Part shown: positions 18,170 through 22,500 of the stretch, piece by piece
Position numbering within the stretch: the first letter of the stretch is position 1
Layout: each line of letters starts with the position of its first letter
NCBI GenBank assembly: GCA_001586965.3
Contig: LUCW03002639.1
Span: 62,501-85,000, forward strand
Source: Sphaeroforma sirkka
Lineage: Eukaryota > Opisthokonta > Ichthyosporea > Ichthyophonida
DNA: 22,500 bases
Reading direction: 5' to 3'
The notes under the pieces: model-generated
What the model was told of the DNA's origin: nothing
Databases searched by the model: none
Seen by the model: only the letters and a program-made list of their open reading frames with translations
Position numbers and translations under genes: made by a program

Positions 18170-18560
18170 CCGGATCATTCTTCCAGATATTGCAATGTGC
18201 TGTATACGCCCATACTTATAGTTCTGTACCGCCATGTGGTCCCGTTCTGGTGGCTGAGAATAGCCTTATACCCGCTGAACATCTGGTTGCTGGAGATTAC
18301 AGAGGGTGCCTTTCTCAAGTTGCTTCACGGGTAAAACGTTGCCTGGTGCTATGAGGGCGACGGAGTGTACGTCGATGGAGATGTCAATATACACTACTGG
18401 AAAGCGTGGGCTGTGTTAGGAGCTGCGCAGGAAATTGCTACTACTTATTTATTGCCGATGCTATTATAGCAGACGTGTTGCGCGTCCGCAAGGCGTATAT
18501 TGCATCGACAATGGCACATGGGATTGACGCTGCGTTCTATATCATAGTGTACTAGATTCC
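18170..18560 (+). pseudogene. Broken membrane-protein-like gene
   Basis: The plus strand reads as a plausible multi-pass membrane protein: VLYRHVVPFWWLRIALYPLN, then IWLLEITEGAFLKLLHG, NVAWCYEGDGVYVDGDVN, HYWKAWAVLGAAQEIATTYL, and in another frame ADVLRVRKAYIASTMAHGID with AAFYIIVY. Aromatic-rich hydrophobic segments alternate with a charged loop. The reading is interrupted by at least two stops and one change of frame, and no complete start or end is visible. I do not recognise the family. A GGTAAAA donor-like site overlaps the first break, so a spliced gene is possible, but sensible sequence continues straight after it in the same frame, which favours decay. Confidence 0.5.
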
Positions 18561-19021
18561 ACTACAGGCAGGCATGCATGATATCAGAAATGGCGCAGGA
18601 GATTATTCACGCGTATCTAGAGGCATCTGTGTGTTGCAGTCTCACGCGTCTGGATGTACTTTAAAAGTATGCAAGTGCTGTTCGGTAAATGCAAAGGTTA
18701 GAAATGGGGCTGTGGATGGGACGGCCTGACCAACTCGATCGGGAAACCTGCACCATCGCATTGTTCTCTATACCAGCCTCAAGTAGCCACAAATGCATAG
18801 GAATTTTAAATTCTGATTTTCACAATTAGGACAAGATAGTTAACATCTCATGGCAGACAGCAAACAATACTTATTCATTTTCAAGCGTGCTTCTAACATT
18901 CAAGAGGAGATATAATATAGCAATAAAAATAGCTATACCGTACAGAATAGATCAACAGAGCTTGTACGCGGGCTAAATATACTACTAAAAAGTTGTGATT
19001 AAAAAAAGGATTGTATACTAA
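18561..19021. other. Gene-free stretch
   Basis: Between the broken membrane-like gene and the 3' end of the acidic repeat gene. It is AT-rich towards the right. No gene, repeat or RNA recognised. Confidence 0.5.
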
Positions 19022-19030
19022 TTTATTTGG

Positions 19031-19036
19031 TTTATT
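19031..19036 (-). terminator. Poly(A) signal AATAAA of the acidic repeat gene
   Basis: AATAAA on the minus strand 15 nt beyond the stop codon at 19052; a second copy lies at 19022-19027. Confidence 0.6.
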
Positions 19037-19051
19037 GTTGTATTATCTCAC

Positions 19052-21172
19052 TTAAGCGCTGGGACTTATAGTAACAGCCTCGACAGCCTTGACATCGCCA
19101 TCCGCTTCCTCTATTTTCACGGCTTTTGTGCCTACAAGCTTACTCGATGCTTCCAATTCGTTGTCTTGTACACCATCGACTATAGTTTGTGTAGTCATAA
19201 CGCTCGTTTGCGGAAGCGTCACATCCCCGACCGAGGGAGCGCCCTCAACTTTCTCTACTTTCACAGTCTGTGTGATTTCAGCAGCTACGATTGCGACGTT
19301 TTCCTCTGCATCCATTTGCGCATCAGCTGTATCTGCCTCTACCTCTTCCTTCTCGTCGGCGGTGGGGAGTGCTATTTGCGCAGGTGTTGTTGCAGTGTTG
19401 TCGCCCGCCCATTTGCTTTTCTGTTCGAAGACGTCTTTGGTGGCATACACGTTACCCTCCTTGATCGGTTCACCCTCGACAACATCAGTGGAACCATCAA
19501 CCTCTGGTACGGCATGGTTCTCAAACAGGTCTTTCTTGGCGTCTTCATCACCTTCAATCTCTGCACCCTCACTTGATACTGTGGTGGGTCCTGTTTCCTC
19601 GACATGTTCGTATTGATCAGCTTTGGTGATAACATCCCCTGTCCCATTTTGAAGCTCCGTATGCTGATATACATCAGGGATAGGTGCCACGGTGTCGGTG
19701 TGTTCGTAGAGCTCTGTTTTGGCAACGACGTCACCCGTCTGTGCTTCCGATTCACTGGTGTCGGCTACTATTGGCTCATCTTTTTGTGCGTCAATATGTT
19801 CATAAAGATCCTTACGCAGACTCACATCGCCAGCTTCAATCTCTTCTCCGTCAATCTTGCTGGATACCGCGGAAGGACCAGTGGAGCCGATGTGTTCGAA
19901 TTGTTCTGCTTTGGTGACAACGTCTCCAGTCTCCTTTTGGAATTCCATATTTTCATAGACATTGGGGATGGGTGCCATGGTTTCGACGTGCTCGTATAGT
20001 TCTGTCTTGGCCACTACATCTCCGGTCTGTTCTAGTAACTCACCAGCCACAGCGACCATTGGCTCGGTTTTGAGTGTATTTACATGCTCGAAAAGATCTT
20101 TACGCAAACTCACATCTCCGCCTTCAATATCTTTTGTAGTGTCGATGGCTTCAGCATTCTGTATCTTCTTCTGGGCGAAAAGTTCTGCATTGGCATTTAC
20201 AGCACCCTCTGCTACGGGCACCGAGGCTTCGGTATGTGTTTCTTCTTCGGTGTTTTGCACTTCTCCTTCTTCAAACATCTTTGCCTTTGCGTCCACAATT
20301 CCGTCCACTGATGGTAACTCTTCGGTCTCATTGGTTGCTAACGTTGCATTCTGCACCTCATTACCGTCATCAAATAACTTGGCGTTCTCAACCACTAAAC
20401 CCGCATCAACATCCACGACATCTTTTTCGAAGGGCTCCGCCTCGGCGGCTTCGGCCCTGTTGTTATCAAAAATATCGGCTTTAGCATCGACATTTCCTTT
20501 CTTGACCTCAATGTCTACCGGTGCACTCTTCATCACTGGATCATCTGTCTCACTATTGTGCTCAAAGAACTCTGCTTTAGCAATGACAGCACCATCGTCT
20601 ACTTCCTCCGAGACTGCATCTTCCTCCACCGCATCAGTCACGGTCTTGACAGAACCCTTTGTTTCTTCCTGTTCCATTGATTTTGCTCTAACTTCGAAAA
20701 CCTCCTCGACTTCCATCACAGCCGCTCTCGGCGAACCTTTTATCACCTCTGCCGATGCTTGATCCTGTGCGTCTGCATCCGTGTCAACGGCGACAGTGGC
20801 GATCTCTACGTCTGCACGAGATACACGTGTTACGGTCGCAATTGGATCACTGCCGGATGTCTCTGAGGTATCCTTGGTTTCGCGGTACTCGTTCACCGTT
20901 ACGTTTGTGTCAGTTGACCCGTTCGTCTTTGTATCGGTGTCCGTGTTCTTAGCGATTCTGTCCTTAGGGTCATCCGCAAGCGTGTATTCCTCTTGACCCT
21001 CAGTTTCGCCGAATACTGCCTTGTGTGCCATACCGTATGCGGCCAGTGGCATATATACGACACTGGCAACTGCACATACAAGACCCCCTGAGGTTTCTGT
21101 TGTTGTATCGGTTCCTTGATTGGTTTGACCGGCTTCGTTGGCTTTAATCTCGTTCATGTTGATGGTTGTCAT
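19052..21172 (-). CDS. Acidic protein with GDVxAKxELYEH repeats
   Basis: Single-exon frame of 706 aa from ATG at 21172 (A at -3; the frame extends two codons further but without an ATG). Residues about 30-52 are hydrophobic (LVCAVASVVYMPLAAYGMA), a possible membrane segment; the rest is very acidic, rich in Glu, Asp, Val, Ala and Thr. Residues about 195-590 hold some 14 copies of a short motif, consensus G-[DN]-V-x-A-K-x-[ED]-[LF]-[FY]-E-[HQ], at irregular spacing. Three adjacent copies form a 96-residue block repeated exactly in register (from G352 and G448, counting from this ATG). The motif resembles in outline the Xin repeat (GDV..A.W.FE) and V-x-x-K-x-x-F-E motifs of actin-associated proteins, but the tryptophan of Xin repeats is missing, so that is only a comparison. 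Function unknown. Two AATAAA signals follow the stop and a TATA box precedes the start, supporting a real gene. Confidence 0.8.
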   Translation of the reverse strand: MTTINMNEIKANEAGQTNQGTDTTTETSGGLVCAVASVVYMPLAAYGMAHKAVFGETEGQEEYTLADDPKDRIAKNTDTDTKTNGSTDTNVTVNEYRETKDTSETSGSDPIATVTRVSRADVEIATVAVDTDADAQDQASAEVIKGSPRAAVMEVEEVFEVRAKSMEQEETKGSVKTVTDAVEEDAVSEEVDDGAVIAKAEFFEHNSETDDPVMKSAPVDIEVKKGNVDAKADIFDNNRAEAAEAEPFEKDVVDVDAGLVVENAKLFDDGNEVQNATLATNETEELPSVDGIVDAKAKMFEEGEVQNTEEETHTEASVPVAEGAVNANAELFAQKKIQNAEAIDTTKDIEGGDVSLRKDLFEHVNTLKTEPMVAVAGELLEQTGDVVAKTELYEHVETMAPIPNVYENMEFQKETGDVVTKAEQFEHIGSTGPSAVSSKIDGEEIEAGDVSLRKDLYEHIDAQKDEPIVADTSESEAQTGDVVAKTELYEHTDTVAPIPDVYQHTELQNGTGDVITKADQYEHVEETGPTTVSSEGAEIEGDEDAKKDLFENHAVPEVDGSTDVVEGEPIKEGNVYATKDVFEQKSKWAGDNTATTPAQIALPTADEKEEVEADTADAQMDAEENVAIVAAEITQTVKVEKVEGAPSVGDVTLPQTSVMTTQTIVDGVQDNELEASSKLVGTKAVKIEEADGDVKAVEAVTISPSA

Positions 21173-21258
21173 TTTCAAATTTTTTATTCGGTTTCTATGA
21201 GTAGCTTTGTAGTATGCTGTCGTTACTGTAATATATAGGAAAAGATATCCAACTCTGG

Positions 21259-21266
21259 TTTATATA
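21259..21266 (-). promoter_or_regulatory. TATA box of the acidic repeat gene
   Basis: TATATAAA on the minus strand, about 87 nt upstream of the ATG at 21172, in sequence that is not a microsatellite. Confidence 0.45.
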
Positions 21267-21460
21267 CGTGTGGCTACGTGAACACTATTGCGTAAATACT
21301 CAGGGCAGTTCCATTCTTCTATTCCTCTTGGGACTTGGGCGAAGTTGAGAGCGGAAAGCCAAAAGCCAGAACTTAATGTCCGATTATTTCACGATTGATT
21401 TTCTTATGAACAAAAGCCTACGGTTTGTCAATCATGAATCAAAACAAGAGAGCGAGAGTC

Positions 21461-21505
21461 ATTCATCATGAATTTATGATCACTGATCACTGTGATCATT
21501 GATCA
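21461..21505. promoter_or_regulatory. Palindrome cluster, TGATCA-rich
   Basis: A 29-bp near-perfect palindrome (21477-21505): TGATCACTGATCAC, central T, GTGATCATTGATCA, with one mismatched pair. A 13-bp palindrome, ATTCATCATGAAT, precedes it at 21461-21473. It lies about 300 bp upstream of the acidic repeat gene start. It could be a binding site or a structured element; no factor is assigned. Confidence 0.5.
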
Positions 21506-22034
21506 GGAACCGAGGAACGCGATACATACGCATACATTCTTAAAAAAAAAATAAACATGTATGGTGTACCGTACAGCATTCTTTTTTTTGAAGTGAATTC
21601 ATAGGCGCACGTTGCAAAAAAAAAAGCCACATATATTTAAAAAATGTGAATCTACTATATTTGATTCGATATGAGAACTCAGTGTATTTGCAGCACCATA
21701 CATACAGTCATACATATTCAGTATTTATGCTTTTTGTTAAAAAAAAACAATTTTAAAAAATAGCCCTCAGAGGCATTTTAGTATTTATTATTATTAAAAA
21801 AATAATCGCATAGTCTCCTAAAAATGTTTTCAACTACATATTCATATTGTTTAAAAAAAAAAATTACCTTTCGATATGTACATACTAATATTTTTTTTTT
21901 AAATTTTCGATCTCCTTTTTTTAAATTTGTTTTTTTTTGTCTCTATGAATTATTGATCAACAGATATGCTCTAGTTAGATATTGACCAATGGTTGTCAGT
22001 CATACACATGGCGATTTTTTTGGCGAGGTCCATG

Positions 22035-22118
22035 CATAGCCTTCTAAATCAAACGGTCCATCTATTTACATATGTACTATGTAGCCTTCTATAGTTGCAT
22101 TTATTTAGAAGGCTATGG
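22035..22118. repeat. Hairpin element, copy C
   Basis: CATAGCCTTCT (22035-22045), TAGCCTTCT (22082-22090) and AGAAGGCTATGG (22107-22118). The last arm can pair with either of the first two. The three-arm layout is like copy A. Confidence 0.75.
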
Positions 22119-22500
22119 TGAATTGTTCCATGAGACCATGTCACCACGAGTCCATGTCTCCATGACCCTCGGGAGTCTGGAGAGAGAGAGAAAGTTGAAA
22201 ATCCATCCTGTTCCAATGACCCAGACTCTCAGGGACCCAGGCCCAGCGGGGATCGATTTTTTCCGAGAGAGCCCCGACAGGATCACTGTACAATGTATTT
22301 ACACTTGTATTCACAATATATTTATTTACACTGTATAGTGTACAGTCATGACCCTCTGTACAAGAAAAATAAAAATAGAACTAAAATAAATACAGAGGAT
22401 CGAACTAACGTCCGAAGGACGTTGCACAGTGCACAGTACTTGGGACTTGAAGTTGAGACTTAGGACTTGTGAGTCTGGGGTTCACCACTCACCACTCATC

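Larger units (their letters stand above)
21267..22500. other. 5' flank of the acidic repeat gene, gene-free
   Basis: Contains a palindrome cluster (21461-21505), many A and T homopolymers (about 21540-21950), hairpin element C (22035-22118), an ACTGTACA...TGTACAGT inverted pair (about 22285-22350) and an AACGTCC-GAA-GGACGTT hairpin (22407-22423). An 88-codon plus-strand frame at 22072-22338 overlaps the hairpin and is not convincing. Confidence 0.55.

Noticed and set aside
19089-20762. Plus-strand Ser/Thr/Phe-rich frames
   Set aside because: They are antisense shadows of the acidic repeat gene, which has its own TATA box and poly(A) signals on the minus strand.
22407-22423. AACGTCC-GAA-GGACGTT hairpin as part of a tRNA
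   Set aside because: No cloverleaf arms or A/B boxes around it; a lone 7-bp hairpin near the window edge.

Overview
The window looks like nuclear DNA from a eukaryote. It has spliced genes with GT..YAG introns, long TA and CA microsatellites, minisatellites in almost every gap, AATAAA signals and Kozak-type starts. NPL4 keeps its C-terminal NZF finger, as in animals but not budding yeast, and sits beside a PPxY-bearing alpha-arrestin-like gene. That pair would suit a unicellular relative of animals such as an ichthyosporean, but the organism is an inference, not something read directly.

Layout. (1) 1-1110: a (TA)n tract, a hairpin element and a 32-bp direct repeat, upstream of (2) a plus-strand arrestin-fold gene, 1111-4425, with at least two introns. 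(3) 4411-5702: the space between two convergent genes, filled with tandem, decayed copies of the 3' ends of both. (4) 5703-13836, minus strand: a complete nine-exon NPL4 gene, the Cdc48/p97 ubiquitin cofactor, 620 aa. I rebuilt it exon by exon; all eight junctions keep frame. Its introns are made of minisatellites and microsatellites, and several carry decayed copies of the neighbouring exon edge. (5) 13837-15440: a small TATA-led ORF of 64 aa whose 3' end is again repeated in tandem, one unit carrying an extra hairpin. (6) About 15735-17530: a satellite of roughly 112-bp units with signs of higher-order structure. (7) About 18170-18560: a broken membrane-protein-like gene. (8) 19052-21172, minus strand: a single-exon acidic protein of 706 aa with about 14 copies of a G-D-V-x-A-K-x-E-L-[FY]-E-H motif. 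(9) 21173-22500: its promoter region, a near-perfect 29-bp palindrome, A/T homopolymers and a third copy of the hairpin element.

The genes do not form a pathway cluster, although arrestin (ubiquitin-ligase adaptor) and NPL4 (ubiquitin-dependent unfolding) both belong to ubiquitin biology. The most unusual signal is structural: short tandem duplications repeatedly include a gene end or an exon-intron edge (arrestin stop, NPL4 stop plus AATAAA, NPL4 exon 1, exon 2 acceptor, both sides of exon 3, and the small ORF stop). A dispersed CATAGCCTTCT/AGAAGGCTATG hairpin family occurs three times in intergenic DNA.
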